This document shows, piece after piece, positions 8,639 to 15,709 of a DNA stretch of 61,016 bases (positions are counted from its first letter, which is position 1; each line of letters opens with the position of its first letter). The notes below the pieces were generated by a model. The model did not search any database and was not told the DNA's origin. It was given only the letters and a program-made list of their open reading frames with translations. The translations under genes and the position numbers were made by a program. The DNA is from an uncultured Flavobacteriaceae bacterium (GTDB lineage: Bacteria > Bacteroidota > Bacteroidia > Flavobacteriales > Flavobacteriaceae). The stretch lies in the NCBI GenBank assembly GCA_905479475.1, contig CAJQMT010000027.1:1-61016 (forward strand), read 5' to 3'.

Positions 8639-8687
8639 AATTCTAATTGAAATCCATCCGTTCGATCAAATGAATATTTTTTAATTT

Positions 8688-11315
8688 TTAAAGTGTTTTG
8701 ATGCTTGCTTGCAGTGTCTCTATTTTGGCCAAAGCATCTGCTTCTTTCTTGCGCTCGTTCTTAATAACCTGTTCTGGTGCATTGTTCACAAAACGTTCGT
8801 TGCTCAACTTCTTTTGGACAGATTTTAAAAACCCTTCTGTATATTTCAATTCTTCTTCTAGCTTTGCTTTTTCTGCTGCCACGTCAATTGAACCTGCAAT
8901 GGGTATAAAATATTCGTTTGACTTCACACGAAAGCTCAAAGCGCCTTCTACTGCTTCTGTTATGGTAGTTATCTCAGAAGTATTTCCGAGTTTTTGGATC
9001 ACAGTTTTGAAAGTTTCACCTCCGCTTTCATTTTGCAACACAGACAAGGCTATGATTTCTTTGAAAGAAATATTTTTTTCTTTTCGGATTTTTCGAATCC
9101 CTGAAATAATCTCAGATGCAAATTCAAAATCTGCTATGATTTTTTCATCGAAAGGAACAATGGCAGGATGTGTTGCTATAATCAAAGCCTCTTCTGGCGT
9201 TCTTGATTCAATATGTTGCCAAATTTCTTCTGTTAAGAAAGGCATGAATGGATGCAGTATTTTTAGATTGTCTTCCAAGCACTTGATTGCTGCTTTCAAC
9301 GTATGGCTGTCAATAGGCTGTTGGTAAGTAGGTTTGATCATTTCCAAAAACCAAGAAGAAAAATCATCATAAATCAGCTTGTAAATAGTCATCAATGCCT
9401 CACTGATTCTGTACTGCTCAAATGATTTTTCAATTTCTACCAATGCCTTTTGGAATTTTGCAGTGTACCATTGGATCGCTGTTTTAGAGGATTCTGGCTG
9501 TGCAATGGTCTCTGAAACACCCCATCCGTCAATCAAACGAAAAGCATTCCATATTTTACTTGAAAAATTTCTCCCTTGTGCACACAATTCTTCGTCGAAT
9601 AAGAGATCGTTTCCAGCAGCTGCACTCAATAACAATCCAGTGCGTACGCCATCCGCTCCGTATTTCTGCATCAATTCAATTGGGTCCGGTGAATTCCCTA
9701 AAGATTTTGACATTTTTCTACGTTGTTTGTCACGAACCAATCCTGTAAAATAGACATTGCTAAATGGTTTGGCATCGGTAAATTCGTATCCTGCAAAAAT
9801 CATTCGTGCTACCCAAAAGAAAATAATATCGGGTCCAGTCACCAAATCGTTGGTTGGATAGTAGTAGTTGAATTCTTCATTGTCTGGATTTTTGATCCCG
9901 TCAAACAAAGAGATAGGCCACAACCAAGATGAAAACCAAGTATCCAAAGCATCTGGATCTTGTTTTAAATCGTCAAGAGTCAGTTGTGTATTTTTCGTTT
10001 TTTCTTTTGCCAAAGCCAAGGCCTCTTCTTTCGTCGACGCCACGACATAGTCTTCCATGCCATTTCCATAAAAGAAGGCTGGTATTTGATGTCCCCACCA
10101 TAATTGACGAGAAATATTCCAATCGCGAATATTTTCCAACCAATGTCTATAGGTATTGTTGTAATGCTTCGGATACAACTTGATTTCTTCGTCTTTCAAA
10201 ACTGCATCCAACGCAGGCTTTACAATATCTTCCATTTTCAGAAACCATTGTACGGATATTTTAGGCTCAATAACAGCTTTGGTTCTCTCGGATACACCCA
10301 CTTTGTGCATGTGTTGTTCCGTTTTAACCAATGCCCCTAGTTCTCGCAATTCTTTCGCAATTTCTTTTCGAACTGTAAAACGATCTTTTCCTTCGTAATG
10401 GAGACCTAAGGAATTCAAACTTCCGTCCTCATTCAAAATGTCGATCACTTCCAATCCGTATTTCTCACCAATCGCTTTGTCATTTTGATCGTGTGCAGGT
10501 GTAATTTTCAAACAACCTGTTCCAAATTCTACATCTACATAGTCATCTTCAATAATTGGAATTGCTCTATTAGCGATGGGTACAATTACTCTTTTACCTT
10601 TCAAGTGAGCAAATCTTTCGTCGCTAGGGTTGATACAAATAGCAGTATCTCCCAACAATGTCTCAGGTCGTGTTGTGGCTACTGTAATAGTTTCAGTAGT
10701 TCCTTCTATTTGGTAATTGATATAATACAGGTTTCCTTGTTTTTCGACAAATTCTACTTCTTCATCAGAAAGTGTTGTTTTTGCTTCGGGATCCCAATTC
10801 ACCATGCGATACCCACGATAAATCAATCCCTTTTTATACAAATCAACAAACACATTGGCTACTGACTCACTTAAGTCGTTGTCCATGGTAAAAGCGGTAC
10901 GTTCCCAATCACAAGAAGCACCCAGTTTTTTCAGCTGATCTAGAATAATTCCTCCATGCTTCTCGGTCCACTCCCATGCGTGTTTCAAAAATTCATCACG
11001 TGTCAAGTCTTCTTTTTGAATGCCTTCGGACTTCAATTTGGCAACCACTTTTGCCTCTGTCGCAATCGAAGCATGATCGGTTCCAGGCACCCAACAAGCG
11101 TTGAAGCCCTTCAATCGTGCACGACGAATCAAAACATCTTGAATGGTATTGTTCAACATATGCCCCATATGCAATACTCCTGTTACATTTGGCGGAGGAA
11201 TGACGATTGTATAGGCCTCTTTTTCGTTTGGTGTAGAATGAAAATATCCGTGCTCCATCCAATAGCTATACCATTTGTCTTCTACATTCTGAGGGTTGTA
11301 TTTATTCGGAATCAT
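8688..11315 (-). CDS. valS: Valine-tRNA ligase
   Basis: An 875-residue class I aminoacyl-tRNA synthetase that charges tRNA-Val. The HIGH-type motif HMGH (49-52) follows PPPNVTGVL, the typical ValRS context. The CP1 editing domain spans about 205-350 with TTRPETLLGD (214-223) and GTGCLKITPAHD. The KMSKS loop is exact (534-538). An anticodon-binding domain and the C-terminal valine-specific coiled-coil (about 808-875) follow. Length and motifs are normal. A promoter with both boxes is 88 bases upstream and a GC-rich hairpin lies in the leader. The methyltransferase gene follows in the same direction. Confidence 0.98.
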   Translation of the reverse strand: MIPNKYNPQNVEDKWYSYWMEHGYFHSTPNEKEAYTIVIPPPNVTGVLHMGHMLNNTIQDVLIRRARLKGFNACWVPGTDHASIATEAKVVAKLKSEGIQKEDLTRDEFLKHAWEWTEKHGGIILDQLKKLGASCDWERTAFTMDNDLSESVANVFVDLYKKGLIYRGYRMVNWDPEAKTTLSDEEVEFVEKQGNLYYINYQIEGTTETITVATTRPETLLGDTAICINPSDERFAHLKGKRVIVPIANRAIPIIEDDYVDVEFGTGCLKITPAHDQNDKAIGEKYGLEVIDILNEDGSLNSLGLHYEGKDRFTVRKEIAKELRELGALVKTEQHMHKVGVSERTKAVIEPKISVQWFLKMEDIVKPALDAVLKDEEIKLYPKHYNNTYRHWLENIRDWNISRQLWWGHQIPAFFYGNGMEDYVVASTKEEALALAKEKTKNTQLTLDDLKQDPDALDTWFSSWLWPISLFDGIKNPDNEEFNYYYPTNDLVTGPDIIFFWVARMIFAGYEFTDAKPFSNVYFTGLVRDKQRRKMSKSLGNSPDPIELMQKYGADGVRTGLLLSAAAGNDLLFDEELCAQGRNFSSKIWNAFRLIDGWGVSETIAQPESSKTAIQWYTAKFQKALVEIEKSFEQYRISEALMTIYKLIYDDFSSWFLEMIKPTYQQPIDSHTLKAAIKCLEDNLKILHPFMPFLTEEIWQHIESRTPEEALIIATHPAIVPFDEKIIADFEFASEIISGIRKIRKEKNISFKEIIALSVLQNESGGETFKTVIQKLGNTSEITTITEAVEGALSFRVKSNEYFIPIAGSIDVAAEKAKLEEELKYTEGFLKSVQKKLSNERFVNNAPEQVIKNERKKEADALAKIETLQASIKTL

Positions 11316-11360
11316 AATTGATTAGTACGTTTGGTGATCTGTTTGTCTTTTTATTCGAAC

Positions 11361-11380
11361 CGAGCCATTTAGGTGGCTCG
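11361..11380 (-). other. Hairpin in the valS leader
   Basis: A perfect 7-base stem CGAGCCA/TGGCTCG with a 6-base loop lies between the valS promoter and its start codon. No T run follows, so it is not a standard terminator. A leader structure with a regulatory or stabilising role is possible but not shown. Confidence 0.4.
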
Positions 11381-11402
11381 TCCGAGTTGCAATATGAATT
11401 GT

Positions 11403-11432
11403 CAAAAATACAACTATATCTAGTCATAGCAA
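11403..11432 (-). promoter_or_regulatory. Promoter of valS
   Basis: On the leftward strand TTG (11432-11430), exactly 19 bases, then TATTTTTG (11410-11403). This fits the Bacteroidetes -33/-7 consensus TTG-N19-TAnnTTTG. Confidence 0.75.
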
Positions 11433-11595
11433 ATTTATTATGTCAAGGATTAAAGTAAGTCGTCGTTAAAAAATAATTTTGAAAAAAGGTCTAATTCAAA
11501 ATATTACAAACTGTTTTGTTTTAACTAAAAACTAACATTTTTGTATTTTGTTTCTTTGGAAAAAACCTTATTTTAGCTACCTAAATAAAATAAAA

Positions 11596-12009
11596 ATGAA
11601 AAAAACATTTCTTACTTTAAGTTTTCTAGTAGCAACGCTTTTTGTGTCTGCTCAAACAGCAACAAAAGCTGAAACCTTTGATGACAATGCACCAATATTT
11701 CAATTTGAAGAAGAAGTCATTGATTACGGTAAAATAGAACAAAACGCAGATGGAAACCGTGTTTTTAAATTTACGAATAGTGGAAAATCACCTTTGATTA
11801 TTTCCAATGCCAAGGGAAGTTGTGGTTGTACAGTACCTACATACGACAAGAACACCCCAATCATTCCTGGAGAAACGGGTGAAATCAAGGTGAAATACGC
11901 CACCAATCGAGTGGGACGTTTTTCCAAAACAATCACACTGACATCCAATGCTTCCGAAGCAAAAAAAATACTCCGAATCAAAGGAGAGGTATTAAAACCT
12001 ACAGAATAA
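11596..12009 (+). CDS. DUF1573 secreted protein
   Basis: A 137-residue exported protein from the chosen start, which directly precedes a signal peptide (KKTFLTLSFLVATLFVSAQ). A longer frame from 11548 would put 16 residues in front of the signal peptide and is rejected. The mature part is one DUF1573 immunoglobulin-like domain, with FEFTN-like strand VFKFTNSGKSPLIISNAKGSCGCT (residues 53-76) and the C-terminal F.KTITLTSN strand. This domain is abundant in Bacteroidetes; the molecular role is unknown and often assumed structural in the periplasm. It is monocistronic with its own terminator. Confidence 0.85.
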   Translation: MKKTFLTLSFLVATLFVSAQTATKAETFDDNAPIFQFEEEVIDYGKIEQNADGNRVFKFTNSGKSPLIISNAKGSCGCTVPTYDKNTPIIPGETGEIKVKYATNRVGRFSKTITLTSNASEAKKILRIKGEVLKPTE

Positions 12010-12030
12010 AGTTAGTATAACAACACATTA

Positions 12031-12060
12031 AAAAAAACCATCTATTCGATGGTTTTTTTT
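12031..12060 (+). terminator. Terminator of the DUF1573 gene
   Basis: Stem AACCATC/GATGGTT with a short loop, followed by an eight-T run on the rightward strand. The A run on the other side allows leftward use for the convergent glmU-like gene. Confidence 0.85.
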
Positions 12061-12091
12061 ATGTTTCTTTTTGAGAAAGAAGCTTACGGAA

Positions 12092-13258
12092 TTACAATAA
12101 CCTGAATTTTTGTGTCACTTTATATACCGCTTTCAAAACAGCTTGCTCTTGAAGTGAAAAATCACATCCTTTGAGTGCTCTCATTTTTTTTGCGGTCTGT
12201 ATAAAATCAGTCATTCTTGTTTCCTTGTTGTTTCCCCAACGAAAAGAAGGAATGAATTTTGCAGGAAATCCTGCTGCAAACACATTGGCTCCCACCCCGA
12301 TAATTGTTCCTGTGTTTAGCTTGGTATTGACTGCTGTTCGTACATAATCTCCAAAAACTTGACCACACTTTAAGGTTTTTGAATTTTCGTAGGTTTCTGA
12401 TTCATAGCTCCACAATTTTACTTCTGAATAATTGTTTTTTATATTAGAGCCTGTAGTGTTTGCTCCTAAATTACACCATTCCCCTACAATAGAATCTCCC
12501 AAATAGCCCTCATGTCCTTTGTTCGAATTGTCCATAAAAATGCTGTTTTTCAACTCGCCTCCTACCACACTATTGTTTCCAACACTGGTAGCTCCATAAA
12601 TTTTAGTCCCCATTTTCACTACAGCATTTTCACCCAAACAGAAAGCACCTCGTATCAACGATCCTTCCATTACAAGTGAATTTTTACCAATAAAAACAGG
12701 CCCTTCACTCCCATTTAACATGGTGTATTCGACAACAGCTCCCTCTTCTATAAAAATATTTTCAGGACATATGACTTGGTTTGTTTTGCTAATTTCCTGT
12801 GACGTTCTGTCTTTTGTTATGTTTTTAAAATCTTCCTGCAAAACGTGCTTGTTTTGTTGCAACATATCTTGAAAATTTAAAAGACGAATCGGTTCTTCTT
12901 TACATGTGATTGCTGTATAGTTATCAAAATCTACTTCATGTTGAGAAGCATTCACAAAAAAAGCAACGACTTCATTATTACAAACGAGCATTTCATTTTC
13001 GGAAAGTGATTTAATTTGATCGACAATGGCTTGTTTTGGCAAATAGCTGGCTTCTATAAAAACATTTTGGTCTAATTCGACCATCGGAAATTTATCTTCC
13101 AAATAATCCTCTGTCAATACCGTGCAAGTACTACCCAAATAATATTCCCATTTCTCTTGAATTGTAGAAATTCCAATTCGCAAATGCGCAACAGGTCGTG
13201 TGTAGGTCAACGGTAAAAAATGCACTCTTTGAGAACCGTCAAATAAAATATAATTCAT
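12092..13258 (-). CDS. GlmU-like sugar-1-phosphate acyl/nucleotidyltransferase
   Basis: A 388-residue protein of the Bacteroidetes GlmU-like family (putative UDP-GlcNAc diphosphorylase/glucosamine-1-phosphate N-acetyltransferase). The N-terminal half opens with NYILFDGSQRVHFLPLTYTRPVAHLRIG, a degenerate nucleotidyltransferase signature. The C-terminal half is a left-handed beta-helix of hexapeptide repeats (about 165-345), e.g. VFIGKNSLVMEGSLIRG and VVKMGTKIYGATSVGNN. Classical GlmU has an N-terminal GG.GTRM loop, which is not visible here, so the uridylyl step is uncertain. It is the last gene of a leftward unit with an outer-membrane barrel and an OB-fold protein; gaps are 27 and 19 bases. 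Confidence 0.8.
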   Translation of the reverse strand: MNYILFDGSQRVHFLPLTYTRPVAHLRIGISTIQEKWEYYLGSTCTVLTEDYLEDKFPMVELDQNVFIEASYLPKQAIVDQIKSLSENEMLVCNNEVVAFFVNASQHEVDFDNYTAITCKEEPIRLLNFQDMLQQNKHVLQEDFKNITKDRTSQEISKTNQVICPENIFIEEGAVVEYTMLNGSEGPVFIGKNSLVMEGSLIRGAFCLGENAVVKMGTKIYGATSVGNNSVVGGELKNSIFMDNSNKGHEGYLGDSIVGEWCNLGANTTGSNIKNNYSEVKLWSYESETYENSKTLKCGQVFGDYVRTAVNTKLNTGTIIGVGANVFAAGFPAKFIPSFRWGNNKETRMTDFIQTAKKMRALKGCDFSLQEQAVLKAVYKVTQKFRLL

Positions 13259-13285
13259 TCCAAATACAAGATTACACTACAAATT

Positions 13286-14137
13286 CTAAAAAACTCTTGA
13301 CAGATTGAATCCAAAAAACACATCTCCTGAAGCCCAATCTCCATTTCCATTCAAAAATCCTGAATCGTTCATTTGTTGTGAATTCGTGAAATGCAACTGA
13401 AACACATGGCCTCCTGTTTCAATATCGAAACCGATGGAAAGCGGATTTACATAGGTGTTTTGAGCAGCTCTATTTGCATGTGCTACATAATCGATATTCA
13501 ATGTCCATCGCTTTGACAATTTGTAACGCCCCCCAAAACCAAGACCATATTGGCTATTTTCCTGACTGTCAAAAGGCGTAAAGTTTTCATGCCAGTATAT
13601 CGGTGCTATTTGCAAAGAAAGGGCATCGTTCATTTTTCTGGAGATCAATAATTCTGCCAAGTAATTTAGCCGATGCTTGTCTTTGAACCGGACATAGCTA
13701 AAATCTGGATTTGCAGATTTATATGCCATGGATCCAAATGCCACAATAGAAACTGGAAATCCGTTTTTTTCTTGGTTGTGAATTTTCAGCTTAGCACTCA
13801 CATCATAAGTTTTATCCATCGAACTTCGCGACAATCCTGCTGTCAGCCAATCCGTAAAACCGTAAATAAAACTAAATCGAATTTTGGCACCGTCCAAACC
13901 ATACAACTCTTTGAATCCTCCTTTTACGGAACTAAAACGATGGGCAATGACAAAATACAAATCGCCTTGAGCTGCTAATTTTGTAGACTCTAAATTCACA
14001 ATTTTCAACCCTTTGAATACAGATGTTATGCTTGTATTTTCTTGCAGTTCACTTTGGAGCTCTTCTAACAATTCCTCTTGAGCATAGCTCATAGGAAACA
14101 CCAAGAAAAACAGCAAACAGGAATAGAAACGTTTCAT
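13286..14137 (-). CDS. DUF5777-type outer-membrane beta-barrel protein
   Basis: A 283-residue exported protein: signal peptide MKRFYSCLLFFLVFPMSYAQ, then alternating amphipathic strands and a C-terminal FGFNLSRVF ending in Phe, as in outer-membrane barrels. The pattern IVNLESTKLAAQGDLYFVIAHRFSSVKGGF..LYGLDGA and the later YGFTDWLTAGLSRSSMDKTYD match the DUF5777 family, often found near small c-type cytochromes and YceI proteins. The same pair of genes is found here on the opposite strand, 530 bases away. The function is unknown. Confidence 0.75.
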   Translation of the reverse strand: MKRFYSCLLFFLVFPMSYAQEELLEELQSELQENTSITSVFKGLKIVNLESTKLAAQGDLYFVIAHRFSSVKGGFKELYGLDGAKIRFSFIYGFTDWLTAGLSRSSMDKTYDVSAKLKIHNQEKNGFPVSIVAFGSMAYKSANPDFSYVRFKDKHRLNYLAELLISRKMNDALSLQIAPIYWHENFTPFDSQENSQYGLGFGGRYKLSKRWTLNIDYVAHANRAAQNTYVNPLSIGFDIETGGHVFQLHFTNSQQMNDSGFLNGNGDWASGDVFFGFNLSRVF

Positions 14138-14156
14138 TGTCGTATTTTTTTTAAAA

Positions 14157-14543
14157 TTATTTTTTCACCAAAGAACATTCATCGAGCTTCACCACTTCTA
14201 ACAATTCATCAAAGCCTATACACCTGCCCTTTATAGTAAACGTTGTGTTAAAATTCTTATCCATGTTTGTCGATAAATAACACAAAATTTTATCATTCAA
14301 AGTGACGCTTTCAGAATCTTTTTCTGAAACTACACCGGTAATCATAATTATTTTGTTTAGATATTTCTTTGTAGCTGCTTTGCTATCCTTTATAAATTCA
14401 TACTGCAATTCTTCAGGAGCACTTCTAAAATCTGCTTCCGTGATTTGAATGTTACGATGTTTTTGATAAACATACTTGTAAGTTGCGACTCCAAAAACCA
14501 CAAAAAAAAGAAACAACAGCAACGAAAAAGACTTTTTCCACAT
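14157..14543 (-). CDS. OB-fold (tRNA_anti-like) membrane-anchored protein
   Basis: A 128-residue protein with one N-terminal membrane segment (about 4-25) and a C-terminal OB-fold like the tRNA_anti-like family: KIIMITGVVSEKDSESVTLNDKI (residues 64-86) and TFTIKGRCIGFDELLEVVKLDECSLVK. The name of the family reflects fold similarity only; with an N-terminal anchor the domain should lie outside the inner membrane. It starts the leftward unit with the DUF5777 barrel and the GlmU-like gene, and is divergent from the cytochrome-like gene. Confidence 0.7.
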   Translation of the reverse strand: MWKKSFSLLLFLFFVVFGVATYKYVYQKHRNIQITEADFRSAPEELQYEFIKDSKAATKKYLNKIIMITGVVSEKDSESVTLNDKILCYLSTNMDKNFNTTFTIKGRCIGFDELLEVVKLDECSLVKK

Positions 14544-14665
14544 ACTACGAAAATATCAAATTCTTTTTTAACAAAAAAAAATGTATTTTTATTTTCAGAA
14601 AACTCAAAGTTATTTTAATTGAATTCCCTGTTTTTTTAAAAACGGAACTCCCTAAATCAAATATC

Positions 14666-15034
14666 ATGTATAAAAAATTAGTACTTACTGGAATTTTATT
14701 AGCCTTTATTGCAAGTTGTTCTTCGGACTCTGAGGCAGATGTAACAGAACCTCTACCGATAGACAATAATGAACCAGCAACAGCTGTTACCTATACCAAT
14801 ACAATTGAAAAAATGATTACAGAAGGCTGCTCCAACACAAATTGTCATGGCGGAGGAAAAAGTCCATTACTTACAAACTACGAACAAATAAAAACAGCTT
14901 TCGAAGCTACTGGAACGTTGAGTGCTTTGGGAAGAATTGAAAGTGGAAATATGCCAAAAAACGGATCTCCATTTAGCCAAACGAGCATTGATAAAATAAA
15001 AGAATGGATCGCAAATGGATATCTTGAGGAATAG
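14666..15034 (+). CDS. Small c-type cytochrome-like lipoprotein
   Basis: A 122-residue protein from the chosen start; the longer frame from 14483 runs through an AT-rich intergenic stretch and is rejected. It begins with a lipoprotein signal peptide ending in FIASC (Cys18). A haem-binding motif with four intervening residues, C55-SNTN-C60-H61, follows ITEG, and GNMPKNG supplies a candidate distal Met96. The ending IKEWIANGYLEE is typical of the small cytochrome domains of this type. The likely role is electron transfer at the periplasmic face of a membrane. The yceI-like gene starts 3 bases after its stop, so the two are co-transcribed. Confidence 0.75.
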   Translation: MYKKLVLTGILLAFIASCSSDSEADVTEPLPIDNNEPATAVTYTNTIEKMITEGCSNTNCHGGGKSPLLTNYEQIKTAFEATGTLSALGRIESGNMPKNGSPFSQTSIDKIKEWIANGYLEE

Positions 15035-15037
15035 ATT

Positions 15038-15586
15038 ATGAAATCATTCCTTCTATCGCTAGCCATATTATTTACACTGCAAAGTTTTGGTCAGGAGAAA
15101 TTTATCACCAAATCAGGACTCGTTGCTTTTGAGGCTTCGGTTCCTTCTTTCGAAGAAATCAAGGCTGAAAACAATAAAGTCACAGCGATTTTAAAAACCG
15201 ACACGGGAAAAATAGCTGTTTTGGGATTGGTACAAGGTTTTCGTTTTAAAATTGCATTGATGGAAGAACACTTTAACGAGAGTTATGCAGAAAGTGAACA
15301 GTATCCAAAAACATTGTTTTTGGGGAAGATTATCGACTTTTCAAAGGAAAAATTCAAAAACGAAGAGGCCGTTGCAGTGATCCTAGAGGGAGATTTTACA
15401 TTTCATGGGGTAACCAAACAAATCCGGACACCTGCGACAATGAGCTACAAGGACACTCATTACATTCTGTCCACGAACTTTTCATTGACTGCGGCAAACT
15501 ACAACATCAAAATCCCTAAAATTGTTCGAAATAAAATAGCAGATGACGTTTCCGTCCAATTGTTTTTCGAACTTTATGAAAAATAA
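15038..15586 (+). CDS. YceI-like family protein
   Basis: A 182-residue exported protein with signal peptide MKSFLLSLAILFTLQSFGQ and a YceI lipocalin-like fold: the opening strand F.A.VPSFEEIKAENNKV, the pair ESEQYPKTLFLGKI (about 88-101), and the late GDFTFHGVTKQIRTPATMSY (about 127-146). YceI proteins bind isoprenoid quinones or related lipids in the periplasm. Translation is likely coupled to the cytochrome-like gene just upstream. This pairing suggests a quinone-linked redox role, which is inference. Confidence 0.85.
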   Translation: MKSFLLSLAILFTLQSFGQEKFITKSGLVAFEASVPSFEEIKAENNKVTAILKTDTGKIAVLGLVQGFRFKIALMEEHFNESYAESEQYPKTLFLGKIIDFSKEKFKNEEAVAVILEGDFTFHGVTKQIRTPATMSYKDTHYILSTNFSLTAANYNIKIPKIVRNKIADDVSVQLFFELYEK

Positions 15587-15641
15587 ACTTTTCTTGTAAT
15601 AAAAGGACTTTAAGTTTGTATAATACCGACTTCTAAATAAT

Positions 15642-15676
15642 GAAAAAACGGCTTCCTATGAAGGAAACCGTTTTTA
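15642..15676. terminator. Bidirectional terminator between yceI-like and carB
   Basis: An imperfect inverted repeat, AAAACGG-c-TTCC and GGAA-a-CCGTTTT, flanked by A and T runs, serves the two convergent genes. Confidence 0.8.
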
Positions 15677-15709
15677 ATAAAAAGCCTATTACTGCTTTCT
15701 AAATGCTGT

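Noticed and set aside
8698-9327. 209-residue rightward open frame
   Set aside because: Lies wholly inside valS on the opposite strand; valS has complete motifs, so this is an antisense shadow.
10485-10865. 126-residue rightward open frame
   Set aside because: Antisense to the editing domain of valS.
14483-14665. 61-residue N-terminal extension of the cytochrome-like gene
   Set aside because: Translates an AT-rich intergenic stretch and overlaps the divergent gene; the lipoprotein signal begins at 14666.
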